This document shows, in pieces, positions 43,726-52,640 of a stretch of DNA of 64,000 nucleotides; position 1 is the stretch's first letter, and each line of letters opens with the position of its first letter. The stretch spans positions 851,501 through 915,500 of the forward strand of contig NZ_CP152052.1 in the NCBI RefSeq assembly GCF_038637725.1, in the 5' to 3' direction. The DNA comes from Psychrobacillus sp. FSL H8-0483 (lineage in GTDB: Bacteria; Bacillota; Bacilli; Bacillales_A; Planococcaceae). The notes beneath the pieces were generated by a model. The model was not told the origin of the DNA and did not search any database. It saw only the letters and a program-made list of their open reading frames with translations. A program made the translations under genes and the position numbers.

Positions 43726-45135
43726 ATGGGTCAAATAAAATCGATGGAACTTTTTGAGGAATACGCGTTCAAAATGATGGAAAAACACTATATCCCAGGT
43801 GTAGGAATTGGTATTAATAAAGAGGGAAAACGCCTATATGAGCAGGATTTTGGATTTCGAGATGTAGAGAAAAAGCTACCGGTGAATGCAGATACCGTTT
43901 TTGGAATAGCTTCTATGACAAAATCATTTACATGTGTCGCTATTATGCAATTGCAAGAATTGGGGAAGCTATCCGTACATGACAAGGTAATAAAGTACTT
44001 ACCGGATTTTCGTACAGCAGATATAGAAAAAACGAAAGAGATTACGATTCATCATTTGATGACCCATACAGCTGGACTTCCTCCCATTTCGACCCATGTT
44101 TATGCTAGAAAACGTAGCATTGACCAAGATCCTTCTGCAAAAGACTATGGATTAGATTTGGTTAATCATCCGGGAGCAGCTATTGATACGTATGAAGAGA
44201 TGCTCGATTTTATAGCCAGGCTCGACGTTAAGCTACTCGGAGATCCTGGTACTGCTTATAGCTATTCGAATGATTCTTATGGTTTACTTGGAATTATCGT
44301 TAGTAGGGTAAGCGGACAAGCATATGAAGAATATATTACCGAGCATATTTTGCAACCGGCTAATATGCAAAATAGTTTTTTTGATATTACGAATATAGAT
44401 ACCATGGATAATATTACAACGTTATATGCCGCTAAGCATTCCGCAGATGGCGTGGAGGTATATGCAGCTCCATTATGGTGGGATGCTCCTTCGATGAGGG
44501 CAGTTGGTTATCTCAAATCTTCTGTGAATGATATATTGAAATTTTTGGAGATCTTTCGGAATAAGGGTGTCGTCGGTGAAGAGCGTATTTTGACTGCTGA
44601 AAGTGTCGACCAAATGATTTATCCTCATGTAGAATTCGAAAAAGGAAGATTTTATGGGTATGGTTTACGCATTATTCCAGATTATTTTGGCACAACGTTC
44701 ATTAATCATGGTGGAGGTTTAAAAGGAGTTTCCTCGTTTATGGGGGTTATTCCTGAGAAGGGTTTGTCGGGAGTGATTTTAAGTAATTTATCTGACGTTC
44801 CTACAGACAAGCTATTGATGGGTGCACTCAATGTGTTAGAAGATAGAGAGGCTAGTGCCACACATCTTCACTTCGACAGTTATCAAATGCAAGAGGAAGA
44901 CTTGATGTCATTTGTTGGCACTTATAAATCTGGTGAGGGAATGAAAGTCGTTGTGGAAGTAGTTGACAATCAACTTGCTATCATTTCTGGAGTGACAATA
45001 AGTCCATTGCGATGTATTGGAGAAAACTTGTTTATTGTGAATGAAGAAGATAGAATTCAATTTTTACCGGATCCAACTGGAGTGATAGATCGTATTTTTT
45101 ATGCGTCTAGACAAATTCTTAAAGTAGCTGAGTAA
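43726..45135 (+). CDS. Serine hydrolase of the beta-lactamase/PBP class C fold
   Basis: 469 residues from the ATG at 43726 (MGQIKSME); longer in-frame starts have no ribosome site. Motifs: SxxK as SMTK in GIASMTKSF, YxN as YSNDSY, and HxG as HGGG near the end. No signal peptide, so it appears cytoplasmic or otherwise unexported. Such enzymes are often D-aminopeptidases or esterases; a resistance role is not implied. A C-terminal beta-barrel-like region (about 370-469) is typical. The next gene begins 22 bases on, so the two form an operon. Confidence 0.85.
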   Translation: MGQIKSMELFEEYAFKMMEKHYIPGVGIGINKEGKRLYEQDFGFRDVEKKLPVNADTVFGIASMTKSFTCVAIMQLQELGKLSVHDKVIKYLPDFRTADIEKTKEITIHHLMTHTAGLPPISTHVYARKRSIDQDPSAKDYGLDLVNHPGAAIDTYEEMLDFIARLDVKLLGDPGTAYSYSNDSYGLLGIIVSRVSGQAYEEYITEHILQPANMQNSFFDITNIDTMDNITTLYAAKHSADGVEVYAAPLWWDAPSMRAVGYLKSSVNDILKFLEIFRNKGVVGEERILTAESVDQMIYPHVEFEKGRFYGYGLRIIPDYFGTTFINHGGGLKGVSSFMGVIPEKGLSGVILSNLSDVPTDKLLMGALNVLEDREASATHLHFDSYQMQEEDLMSFVGTYKSGEGMKVVVEVVDNQLAIISGVTISPLRCIGENLFIVNEEDRIQFLPDPTGVIDRIFYASRQILKVAE

Positions 45136-45157
45136 TGTAGAAGAAAAGGAGATTATT

Positions 45158-45859
45158 ATGAAACCGATTATTGGTATTTCATCGAACCTAAAGGAACATG
45201 TACTTAGTGTACCTACTTATAATATTGATGCTATTACGCAGTTCGGAGGTGTTCCTATTGTTCTCCCAAATGTCAAAGAGGATGTCATCGAATCAATTGT
45301 CGGGATGATAGATGGGCTACTTTTAACTGGAGGAGGAGATATTGACCCAACTTTATTTGGAGAAGAGCCTCATCAACGGCTTGGAAGTATCGTGCCGGAG
45401 CGAGACGTGTTTGAAGTAGCACTTATCCAAAAAATGCTGGAGCTAAATAAGCCAATATTGGGGATTTGCCGAGGAGCTCAAATTATCAGCATCGCTGCGG
45501 GTGGAGATATGTATCAAGATATTTATACGCAGACCGATGTCCAGCTAATTCAACATGATCAGCAGGCGCCTCGCTCGTATGCATCCCATTTTGTGCAAGT
45601 GACAGAAGGCTCCTTTTTAAGTAGCATCGTTGGAGTGGAGAAGTTTAAAGTAAATAGTTTTCATCACCAAGCTGTCAGAAATATGCCTAGTGGATTTGAA
45701 GTGAGTGGAATTGCGAGCGACGGAATCATTGAAGCGTTTGAAAGTAAAAATCATGCATTCGTTTTAGGATTGCAGTGGCATCCGGAATGCTTGCTTTTAG
45801 AAAATGATTCGGTTTCGGCTTCTATTTTTAAAGCTTTTATTGAAGCCTGTGCGAAATAA
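45158..45859 (+). CDS. Gamma-glutamyl hydrolase (peptidase C26) family
   Basis: 233 residues with the class I amidotransferase triad: Cys in LGICRGAQ and His-Glu in LQWHPE. The opening PIIGISSNL and the LLTGGGDIDP segment match gamma-glutamyl-GABA hydrolases (PuuD-like). It would split gamma-glutamyl amides. Linked to the serine hydrolase upstream, perhaps for peptide or polyamine-amide processing; the link is inference. AAGGAGAT precedes the ATG. Confidence 0.83.
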   Translation: MKPIIGISSNLKEHVLSVPTYNIDAITQFGGVPIVLPNVKEDVIESIVGMIDGLLLTGGGDIDPTLFGEEPHQRLGSIVPERDVFEVALIQKMLELNKPILGICRGAQIISIAAGGDMYQDIYTQTDVQLIQHDQQAPRSYASHFVQVTEGSFLSSIVGVEKFKVNSFHHQAVRNMPSGFEVSGIASDGIIEAFESKNHAFVLGLQWHPECLLLENDSVSASIFKAFIEACAK

Positions 45860-45874
45860 TTTAATTTGTTGAAA

Positions 45875-46284
45875 GCGACTGTTTATTGACAGTCGTTTTT
45901 TTTGGTTGCGGTTAGGGTGGAATTGGTCTCGGTTGCAGGTAAATTGGTCTCGCTCAGAAGCGATTTGGTCTCGGTTACAGTAATTTGGTTGCGATAAGCC
46001 ATTTATTGTAAATGAAATCTGATTCGTGCAATGATTTAGCTTAGGGCGACAGTTTATTTTCAGTCGTTTTATATTTGGTTGCGGTTAGGGTGGAATTGGT
46101 CTCGGTTACAGGTAAACTGGTCTCGCTTAGAAGCGATTTGGTCTCGGTTAAAGTGATTTGATTGCGATAAGCCATTTATTGTAAATGAAATCTGATTCCT
46201 GCAATGATTTAGCTTGGGGCGACTGTTTTCTGACAGTCGATTTTTTTTTGGTTGCGATAAGCCATTTATTGTATAAGAAATCTG
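45875..46284 (+). repeat. Tandem 171-bp repeat containing array C (three copies)
   Basis: A terminator hairpin GCGACTGT...ACAGTCG with T-tract, five TTGGTCTCGGTT-type units and the common tail TAAGCCATTTATTG-AAATCTGA recur at 45875-46045 (171 bp), 46046-46218 (173 bp) and 46219-46284. The third copy has only one unit. Units start at 45902, 45923, 45944, 45965, 45985 and at 46075, 46096, 46117, 46138, 46158: spacing 21, 21, 21, 20 in both. It fills the long gap before the M23 gene. Confidence 0.85.
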
Positions 46285-46355
46285 AACTTTATTTATTCAT
46301 GAAACAAGCTGAACTGGGAATCCTATTTAAAGTATTAAAAAAGGAGGTATTTTGT

Positions 46356-47357
46356 TTGATTCACTGGATTAAAATCACCTTTTCCATAAGTGTCCTATTT
46401 TTTCTCTTTGCTTTCACTGTTTTAGCAGAAGAAAAAGTGCCGTCGAGAGAAGAAATTTTAGAAAATCGGATGGATTATTATATTAAGTATTCTACGGATA
46501 CCTTACCTTGGTATTATCTGGCTGCGGTGGATCAATATGAACGGAATATTCAAGAAGTCCGCAATGATATACCTAAAAGCGAAGGTGTAGTTGCTATTCA
46601 GTTTTCCGAGGACTTTTGGACTGGAGTACTGAATCCGTTAAAGAATGATACGGATTTAACCTCGATTGTTTTCTTTGCTGGTAATGGAGTTGATGGTAAT
46701 AATGATGAATTGGCCGATCGAGTAAATGACGATGATGTCATGTTGACATTGACTCAATATTTAAGTGCTCGTGTTCATTCCGAAAGAGATTTTAAAAAGG
46801 CTCTTAAAGAGTATTATGTGCGAGATATGACCGTTAATCAGATTATGACCAATGCTAAAATTTACAAGCATTTTGAAATGTTGAATTTGGATAAGCGTGC
46901 TTTTCCTCTTTCTATTCGACACGATTATAGTTATCGCAGTACTTGGGGAGATAGAAGAGGCTGGGGCGGACGTCGAATGCACGAAGGTACTGATTTGTTT
47001 TCCTTTAGTGGAGTTCCTGTGAAGTCTGCTACATATGGTGTGGTAGAAACAAAGGGGTGGAATGATTATGGGGGCTGGCGAATTGGCATTCGAGATGTAA
47101 ATAATACGTATCACTATTATGCCCATTTATCGAGTTTTGCGAAAGGAATAGAAGAAGGGGACATTCTGGAACCTGGTTCAGTCATTGGTTATGTTGGTAG
47201 TTCGGGATATGGGAAGAAAGGGACTTCTGGTAAGTTTCCTCCTCATCTTCACTACGGTATGTATAAATATAATGGGCGGACAGAATGGGCTTACGATCCT
47301 TATCCTTTATTGAAAAAATGGGAAAGAGAAGAAAAAAGTGCAGTTAAAAAGCAATAA
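46356..47357 (+). CDS. Secreted M23 (LytM-type) peptidase
   Basis: 333 residues from the TTG at 46356, with AAGGAGGT 7 bases upstream; the longer frame from 46185 reads through the repeats and is unlikely. Signal-anchor (about 1-25). A helical N-terminal region (about 40-190) precedes the zinc domain (about 215-320), with HxxxD in RRMHEGTDLF and HxH in PPHLHYGMY. These enzymes cut peptide cross-bridges in peptidoglycan. Monocistronic with a terminator. Confidence 0.86.
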   Translation: MIHWIKITFSISVLFFLFAFTVLAEEKVPSREEILENRMDYYIKYSTDTLPWYYLAAVDQYERNIQEVRNDIPKSEGVVAIQFSEDFWTGVLNPLKNDTDLTSIVFFAGNGVDGNNDELADRVNDDDVMLTLTQYLSARVHSERDFKKALKEYYVRDMTVNQIMTNAKIYKHFEMLNLDKRAFPLSIRHDYSYRSTWGDRRGWGGRRMHEGTDLFSFSGVPVKSATYGVVETKGWNDYGGWRIGIRDVNNTYHYYAHLSSFAKGIEEGDILEPGSVIGYVGSSGYGKKGTSGKFPPHLHYGMYKYNGRTEWAYDPYPLLKKWEREEKSAVKKQ

Positions 47358-47360
47358 AAT

Positions 47361-47392
47361 GAATCCAGCAGCTAAGTGGTTGCTGGATTTTT
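47361..47392 (+). terminator. Terminator of the M23 peptidase gene
   Basis: Arms AATCCAGCA / TGCTGGATT with TTTTT. It also lies at the end of the convergent minus-strand gene and may serve both. Confidence 0.7.
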
Positions 47393-47727
47393 TAGGTTGC
47401 TACAAAGATTAAGTATAACCAATAAATGTGTTGAAAAAGCACGAATGCGTATAAGAAAAGGGCAGCAGCAATTAATAACTGCAAGTACCTTTTCGGTTCA
47501 AATTTCGAGATTAAATACATAAATAAGAGGGGAAGGATAATTTTTATGGCGTAAAATCCAGGTACACTGGTTTCATATATGATTCGCATCAAGGGATTTG
47601 CTTCTGAGATGTAGTTGTTACTTATACCAAAATCAGTAACAATGCTATCGAAAATAGCAAGTGTTAATAGAAGGAATGTAATGTTGAATGATTTGCTCCG
47701 GGTGGGGAGATGTAGCTTTATATCCAC
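47392..47727 (-). CDS. DUF5658 family membrane protein
   Basis: 111 residues with four membrane helices. The signature LAIFDSIVTDFGISN and EANPLMRII matches DUF5658, a small Gram-positive membrane family of unknown function. GAGGAG precedes the ATG on the minus strand. Convergent with the M23 gene. Confidence 0.72.
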   Translation of the reverse strand: MDIKLHLPTRSKSFNITFLLLTLAIFDSIVTDFGISNNYISEANPLMRIIYETSVPGFYAIKIILPLLFMYLISKFEPKRYLQLLIAAALFLYAFVLFQHIYWLYLIFVAT

Positions 47728-47891
47728 ATAATTGAACTCCTCTCTGTAAGTGACAAATAACTAGGTGCTTGTGCTATTATGTTGAATTTTGTGTTAAATT
47801 ATACGTAATACTTTACATATTTATTCAACAAGTAAGTGTTATTAATAGGTTTGATTGGATTCAAAATCATAAAAAAGGAGTGTGATGAAGT

Positions 47892-48557
47892 ATGAAAAAC
47901 ACTATTTTTGTTTCTTCGTGGAGTGGTGGCAAAGATTCTGCGATGGCGTATTATCGTGCTTTGAAATTAGGGATGACCCCGAAAAAGATTTTGACGATGT
48001 TTGAAGAGGATGGGGATATTTCCAAATCACATGCGCTTCCTCTCGAAGTTGTTCAAGCGCAAGCGGAACGGCTTGGGGTGCCTTTATTCATCAAAGAGAC
48101 AAGTTGGAATTCGTATGAAAATCAATTTATTGGTGCAATGGATGAGTTTCGGGATGAAGGAATTACGCATGGTGTCTTTGGGGATATTGATATAGAAGAA
48201 CATTTGGAATGGGTGCAGAATACCTGTGCAAAGTCGGACATTGTCGCTGTACATCCTTTGTGGCAGGAGCCTCGAAGAAACATTGTGGAAGAGCTGCTGG
48301 ACGCTGGTTTTGAAGCATGGATTGTTGTGGTAAATACATCCATGATGCCGGCGAAATATGTTGGAAAGCAGTTTACGAAAGAGATTGTCGAAGAACTGGA
48401 AGCAGCGGGGATTGATTCGTGTGGCGAAAATGGAGAGTTTCATACGGTTGTCGTCGATGGACCGATTTTTTCTAGTAGGGTTCCTGTGGTGGTTGGAGAG
48501 CTAGTAGAAAGAGGAGATTATGTTTTCGCGCCGGTTTTATTGAATAAAAAAAGTTAA
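47892..48557 (+). CDS. Dph6-like ATP pyrophosphatase
   Basis: 221 residues with an N-terminal PP-loop (WSGGKDSAM) and the C-terminal GENGEFHT motif of the diphthine-ammonia ligase/YtxJ-independent PP-loop family (adenine nucleotide alpha hydrolase). Bacteria do not make diphthamide, so its substrate is probably another acid that is amidated or thiolated. AAAAGGAGTG precedes the ATG. Monocistronic. Confidence 0.8.
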   Translation: MKNTIFVSSWSGGKDSAMAYYRALKLGMTPKKILTMFEEDGDISKSHALPLEVVQAQAERLGVPLFIKETSWNSYENQFIGAMDEFRDEGITHGVFGDIDIEEHLEWVQNTCAKSDIVAVHPLWQEPRRNIVEELLDAGFEAWIVVVNTSMMPAKYVGKQFTKEIVEELEAAGIDSCGENGEFHTVVVDGPIFSSRVPVVVGELVERGDYVFAPVLLNKKS

Positions 48558-48639
48558 ATTTTTTTCGATTATTTCTTCCTAAAGAGGGAATCTTATAGAA
48601 GAAAATACATACCATCATGAAGAGTGTTGGAGGCTACTT

Positions 48640-49122
48640 ATGAAAAAAATGAATAGAGGAATCGTAACTGCGTTATCCGCAATTGGTATAGCACAGGGAT
48701 TAAAGATACTGACGCATAAAAAACTTACTGGAAAATGGGATATGAAACAAGCGTTTACAACGGGGGGAATGCCAAGCTCCCACTCTGCAGGGGTTTCAGC
48801 CTTGGCATCTTATGTCGCTGCAAATAAAGGGACACGGCACACGGAAACAGCACTTGCCGTAGTGTTTGGTGTAATCGTCATGTACGATGCGCAAGGGATT
48901 AGAAGGCATACAGGCGAAATCGCGCAGTTGGTCAACGATTTAGAAGATAATGTGGCGGCTTTGTCAGGAAACTTCCCGAGTTTTGAGTATGTCCAGAGAG
49001 AAGTGGAACTCAAAGAACTTCTGGGACATCAACCAGTAGAAGTCGCAGCAGGTGCACTGTTAGGAACAGCATTCGGTTTACTTTGTGCAAAGATAGAAAA
49101 CGATGAGAAAAAGTATAGGTAG
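48640..49122 (+). CDS. yuiD: Divergent PAP2 family protein (YuiD type)
   Basis: 160 residues with three to four membrane helices and the DUF212 signature GGMPSSHSAGVSAL, VIVMYDAQGIRRHTGEIAQLVND and ELLGHQPVEVAAGALLG. The proline-serine-serine-histidine motif and RRH resemble phosphatase motifs of PAP2 enzymes, but activity in this branch is uncertain. Present in Bacillus as YuiD. GTTGGAGG precedes the ATG. Terminator at 49132. Confidence 0.83.
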   Translation: MKKMNRGIVTALSAIGIAQGLKILTHKKLTGKWDMKQAFTTGGMPSSHSAGVSALASYVAANKGTRHTETALAVVFGVIVMYDAQGIRRHTGEIAQLVNDLEDNVAALSGNFPSFEYVQREVELKELLGHQPVEVAAGALLGTAFGLLCAKIENDEKKYR

Positions 49123-49131
49123 TGGATTTGA

Positions 49132-49167
49132 AACCCCATGAGTCATTTTGACTTGTGGGGATTTTTT
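49132..49167 (+). terminator. Terminator of the YuiD-type gene
   Basis: AACCCCATGAGTCA / TGACTTGTGGGGATT and TTTTT. Confidence 0.85.
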
Positions 49168-49197
49168 GTTACAAGAATTTACGGCTGCGTGGTATTA

Positions 49198-49242
49198 CTA
49201 CAGGAGTGTTACTGGTGCCAGGCACCAGTAACACTTCTGTAA
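49198..49242. repeat. GTGCCAGGCAC palindrome, copy 3
   Basis: TACAGGAGTGTTACTGG...CCAGTAACACTTCTGTAA, nearly palindromic throughout 45 bp. Confidence 0.85.
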
Positions 49243-49368
49243 TAAACTGAATCTGAACGGTCTAAATAAAAATCAGAACCAGAAAATTTGCTTGCTGTTT
49301 ACTTCCTATTGCTAATGAGAGGTGAATAATTTAAAGTTAAGAGATTGTGAGTATTTGGAGGAAACAGG

Positions 49369-49605
49369 ATGGAACTAATTAAAATGCCAGTTCATGTAAT
49401 TTTGGGCTTTGATATACATACAAGAATTTTGATTCGAAATTTGAAATCAAAAGGTGTTAAAAATATTTGTGTGCTAGATTATGATCGAGAAGTAGAAGGA
49501 GAGCAGCATGATTTTGTGTTTTTCTTTACACCAGATGAAACATTAGAATATATACAGTTGTTTGAAAAAAAGGTGTTTCATAAATACATGGAAGCAGTTG
49601 TTTAA
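49369..49605 (+). CDS. Small unknown protein, paralogue of the one at 19643
   Basis: 78 residues, ATG with GGAGGAAACAGG upstream. Conserved positions with the 19643 protein include HVI-L/M-G, IHT, LxxKLKxK-like, VLDYD and VFHKY. Short, soluble, no partner gene; its own terminator at 49686. Function unknown. Confidence 0.6.
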   Translation: MELIKMPVHVILGFDIHTRILIRNLKSKGVKNICVLDYDREVEGEQHDFVFFFTPDETLEYIQLFEKKVFHKYMEAVV

Positions 49606-49685
49606 TTAGCTACTTGCAGAATATGAATAATGCAGTTATAAGGTTAGTGGAGCTATGTTTTAAGGACTGATAAATAGGTAAAAAC

Positions 49686-49721
49686 CCAAGTTGGAGTAGA
49701 ATGTCCGACTTGGCTTTTTTT
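49686..49721 (+). terminator. Terminator of the small paralogue at 49369
   Basis: Stem CCAAGTTGGA / TCCGACTTGG and CTTTTTTT. Confidence 0.75.
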
Positions 49722-49978
49722 ATTTTGTGTTGTTAGAATATGTTATCTTTTCTCCATCTTCTTTTTTAATTTCTAATTGAAGTTGGTGTACTATTTCTCC
49801 TTTCGAGACAGTAAAGCCTATACTTTTTTATCGCCCAAAAATAAGCTATATAAAACAACATAGTAGAAAGATGTGTAGCAGGTGGTGGTATTAGTTCTTA
49901 CAAAGACATCTTTTTTAGGTATACTGCCTTCAAAGATTTTTCTTAGAAAATGGATATGAGAAGATTGAGGAATAAACG

Positions 49979-50023
49979 TTACAGAAGTGTTACTGGTGCC
50001 AGGCACCAGTAATACTTCTGTAA
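49979..50023. repeat. GTGCCAGGCAC palindrome, copy 4
   Basis: TTACAGAAGTGTTACTGG...CCAGTAATACTTCTGTAA, a nearly perfect 45-bp palindrome. The rest of 49722-50178 holds no convincing gene. Confidence 0.85.
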
Positions 50024-50178
50024 CATCAGAGGAAGTGGAATACACTAGGAAAAAAGGAAACATTAAAGAGTGCTTAGTGTAAAATGGAATTAAGGAATTG
50101 AATGATTATGTTGTTGGGTTTTGGGATATTGGGGTAAAGAACTAGTGAGAAGATTGTTATTTAGAAAGGATGATTTAG

Positions 50179-50511
50179 TTGGCAGGGTATAAGGAGATTA
50201 CTTCGGTTGAGGATTGGAAGGTTGTCTTGGAGGAGTCGAAGGAAAAGGCAGTGTTATTGTTTAAGCATAGTACAACTTGTCCAGTTAGTGCACGAGCGTA
50301 TGGGGAGTTTACTTCGTTTAATTCGCCCGTGAAAACGTATTTAGTGAAGGTGATTCAAAATCGTGCGGTGTCTAATGAGATTGAACGTGATTTAGGCGTT
50401 CGGCACGAGTCGCCACAAGCTTTTTTGATTAACAAAGGGGCAGTTGTTTGGAATGCGTCGCATTGGAAGATTACAAGTAAGGATTTAGGAAAAGCAGTGG
50501 AATCTATCTAG
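50179..50511 (+). CDS. ytxJ: Monothiol bacilliredoxin YtxJ
   Basis: 110 residues, TTG start with AGAAAGGATG upstream. It has a thioredoxin-like fold and the YtxJ motif FKHSTTCPVSARAYGEF with a single active cysteine, then LVKVIQNRAVSNEIERDLGVRHESPQAFLI. YtxJ removes bacillithiol from proteins after oxidative stress. This implies bacillithiol synthesis elsewhere. Possibly co-transcribed with the small frame 16 bases on. Confidence 0.85.
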   Translation: MAGYKEITSVEDWKVVLEESKEKAVLLFKHSTTCPVSARAYGEFTSFNSPVKTYLVKVIQNRAVSNEIERDLGVRHESPQAFLINKGAVVWNASHWKITSKDLGKAVESI

Positions 50512-50527
50512 GGGAGGTGTAGAGAGA

Positions 50528-50677
50528 ATGGCTGGAGAACAGCAAGCAGCTGTTTTCGGAAAGTTTTCTACACTCATTAAACCATATGCCAAAAATCGTT
50601 TAATGTATTTAAAATATATAACTCAAATTTCTATCGACCATGGGTTGTCGACTAAAGAAGTAGCGACGATTAATTAA
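50528..50677 (+). CDS. Small hypothetical protein downstream of ytxJ
   Basis: 49 residues, MAGEQQAAVFGKFSTLIKPY then AKNRLMYLKYITQISIDHGLSTKEVATIN, with GGGGAGGTG about 8 bases upstream of the ATG. The frame stays open after the TAA for another 20 codons (to about 50737), so it may be a truncated version of a longer gene. No recognised family. Supported by the strong ribosome site only. Confidence 0.45.
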   Translation: MAGEQQAAVFGKFSTLIKPYAKNRLMYLKYITQISIDHGLSTKEVATIN

Positions 50678-50740
50678 AACGTTTGGGAGTGTCCAACAAG
50701 CAGTGGAAAGTGTGAAAGTGTTTTAATTCATAAGAAATAG

Positions 50741-50783
50741 AAATCCAATCCCTCCTTGAGAGAGATTGGATTTATTTTATTTT
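50741..50783 (+). terminator. Terminator after ytxJ and the small frame
   Basis: Arms AAATCCAATC / GATTGGATTT (with CTC/GAG inside) and TATTTTATTTT. Confidence 0.75.
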
Positions 50784-50809
50784 TTGGATCTGTTTAACGA
50801 TCATGTTGT

Positions 50810-50925
50810 TGTGGAAGAAAATCCACTCGCTTTCCGCGGACGAATGCCAACCTCTTCACTCGCAAGCTTGTTGTGGAGTATTGGTAGCCCATCTTTCCGC
50901 AGGAGTCTCGCGGATTTTCGTCACA
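50810..50925. repeat. Decayed GC-rich bacillary repeat, inverse orientation
   Basis: Blocks GCTTTCCGCGGACG and CCGCAGGAGTCTCGCGG are in the opposite orientation to the repeat at 27545. Not coding. The rest of the gap to 51212 is AT-rich with no feature. Confidence 0.6.
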
Positions 50926-51212
50926 AAATATATTCTTCTAAAAAACAACAATCTAATTTAACAGAGCCTATTTTATCCAACTTTCCATTTGTTGGTCCAT
51001 TTAATCTAGGTTTTACTTTCATATAAATGGAAGTATAATAGTTTTGAAAGAAAGATTTTTCTGATAATTAAATGTATTAAGCACCGATCTCTATTATTTA
51101 ATCTAAGGGGTATTTGAGAGATGTTTGTTACGGAAATTATCAAAAGCTTGCCTAGGAAAGCAAGTGGATAAGTACTGAAAAATGCAATGCAAGAAGGATA
51201 GGGGGAAATTAT

Positions 51213-52394
51213 GTGAATTCAGTTTTTCTAGTAGACGGAGCAAGAACAGCTTTCACGAGCTTTGGTGGTTCTTTTGCCAATGTGAAAGCGGATGATTTAG
51301 GAGTAGCGACAGCTGTCGAAGCTTTGAAACGTTCTAAGGTAGATGCAGATCAAGTTGATCATGTTATCTATGGAAATGTTATTCACTCGAGTACAAATGC
51401 GGCGTTTTTATCGCGGCATATTGCGCTAAAAGCAGGTGTGCCGATGGAGGTCCCTGCATATAATCTGAATCGTTTATGCGGTTCGGGTGCACAGGCTGTA
51501 GTGTCTGCTGCGCAACTGATTTTATTGAACGAAGCAGAAATCGTTTTAGCTGGTGGAGTAGATAATATGTCATTGGCTCCTTATGCGAATTTTCATGCCC
51601 GATTTGGCGGTGCGAAGCTTGGAACGATTGTGTATGAAGACATGGTGTTAAGCACGTTGAATGATGAGTATATCGGAAGCGGCATGGGAATGACGGCGGA
51701 GAAATTAGCGGAGCAGTATAACCTATCACGAGAAGAGCAGGACGAGTTTGCTCTTTTAAGTCAGAAACGTGCAGCGAAAGCGCAAGAGACTGGAGTATTT
51801 TCAGAAGAGATTATTGCAGTGGAAGTTCCCACTCGAAAAGGGTTTGTATCTGTTTCAGCAGACGAACATATTAGAGGAGATATGACGTCGGAAAAACTTG
51901 CTTCCTTGAAACCATCTTTTATAAAAAATGGGACGGTTACAGCAGGAAATGCTAGCGGAATCAATGATGGAGCAGCTTCTGTTATTGTGGCTAGTGAAAA
52001 AGCGGTAGCGGAGCATGGGTTAACTCCGATGGCGAAGATCATCTCGTGGGGTGTGGCAGGGGTCGATCCTTCTATTATGGGAATTGGTCCAGTACCCGCT
52101 ATTCGACAAGCATTGGAACGGGCAGAGCTACGATTAGAGGATATGGATTTGTTTGAAATCAATGAGGCATTTGCTTCTCAATATTTAGCAGTTGAAAAAG
52201 AACTTGGATTAGATCGGGAAAAGACAAACGTCAACGGTGGTGCGATTGCGTTAGGGCATCCCGTTGGAGCGAGCGGTACGCGAATTCTCCTTTCATTAGC
52301 ATATGAATTAAAAAGACGTGGCTTAAAATACGGAGTGGCTAGTTTGTGTATCGGCGGTGGCCAGGGGATTGCGGTCATTATTGAAAGTGTGTAG
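51213..52394 (+). CDS. Acetyl-CoA acetyltransferase (thiolase)
   Basis: 393 residues, GTG start. Motifs: nucleophilic Cys in NRLCGSGAQA, INEAFASQY, the GGAIALGHPVGASGTRI histidine region and the second cysteine in LCIGGGQG. Joins or splits acetyl-CoA and acetoacetyl-CoA. It pairs functionally with the 3-hydroxybutyryl-CoA dehydrogenase at 52812 in butanoate/fatty-acid metabolism, although a terminator and palindrome lie between. The ribosome site AGGATAGGGGG precedes the start. Confidence 0.9.
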   Translation: MNSVFLVDGARTAFTSFGGSFANVKADDLGVATAVEALKRSKVDADQVDHVIYGNVIHSSTNAAFLSRHIALKAGVPMEVPAYNLNRLCGSGAQAVVSAAQLILLNEAEIVLAGGVDNMSLAPYANFHARFGGAKLGTIVYEDMVLSTLNDEYIGSGMGMTAEKLAEQYNLSREEQDEFALLSQKRAAKAQETGVFSEEIIAVEVPTRKGFVSVSADEHIRGDMTSEKLASLKPSFIKNGTVTAGNASGINDGAASVIVASEKAVAEHGLTPMAKIISWGVAGVDPSIMGIGPVPAIRQALERAELRLEDMDLFEINEAFASQYLAVEKELGLDREKTNVNGGAIALGHPVGASGTRILLSLAYELKRRGLKYGVASLCIGGGQGIAVIIESV

Positions 52395-52437
52395 GGAGTA
52401 ACAAGGTATTTACACAGTATAATTTTATAGATTGATA

Positions 52438-52490
52438 AAAGGTATCTTGCGAGGCTATTAATAAATAGTTTTGAAAGATACTTTTTTATT
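52438..52490 (+). terminator. Terminator of the thiolase gene
   Basis: Stem AAAGGTATCTT / AAAGATACTTTTTT with CTATT/AATAG inside. Confidence 0.75.
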
Positions 52491-52514
52491 TGGCCCCGTT
52501 AACTTAGGTTGTTA

Positions 52515-52556
52515 TTACGGGAGACTGGTAATGCGGGTGCCAGGCCCCCGTAATGA
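52515..52556. repeat. GTGCCAGGCAC palindrome, copy 5 (degenerate)
   Basis: ATTACGGGAG and GGGTGCCAGGCCCCCGTAAT; the inner half-sites are mutated compared with the others. Confidence 0.6.
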
Positions 52557-52612
52557 AATTGATATATAAATGTAATGGATGAAAAATATCAAACTTTTGC
52601 GTGAATTTGATA

Positions 52613-52640
52613 TTTACATTTTCCTTATTGTTAGTATAAT
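52613..52640 (+). promoter_or_regulatory. Predicted sigma-A promoter of the 3-hydroxybutyryl-CoA dehydrogenase gene
   Basis: TTTACA, 16 bases, TATAAT. It lies about 170 bases before the start, leaving a long leader. Confidence 0.45.

Noticed and set aside
20764-46285. Could the arrays be CRISPR?
   Set aside because: Units are only 21 bp, degenerate, with no unique spacers of 30-40 bp and no cas genes nearby.
49818-50063. 81-codon minus-strand frame
   Set aside because: Mostly the palindrome repeat, no ribosome site.
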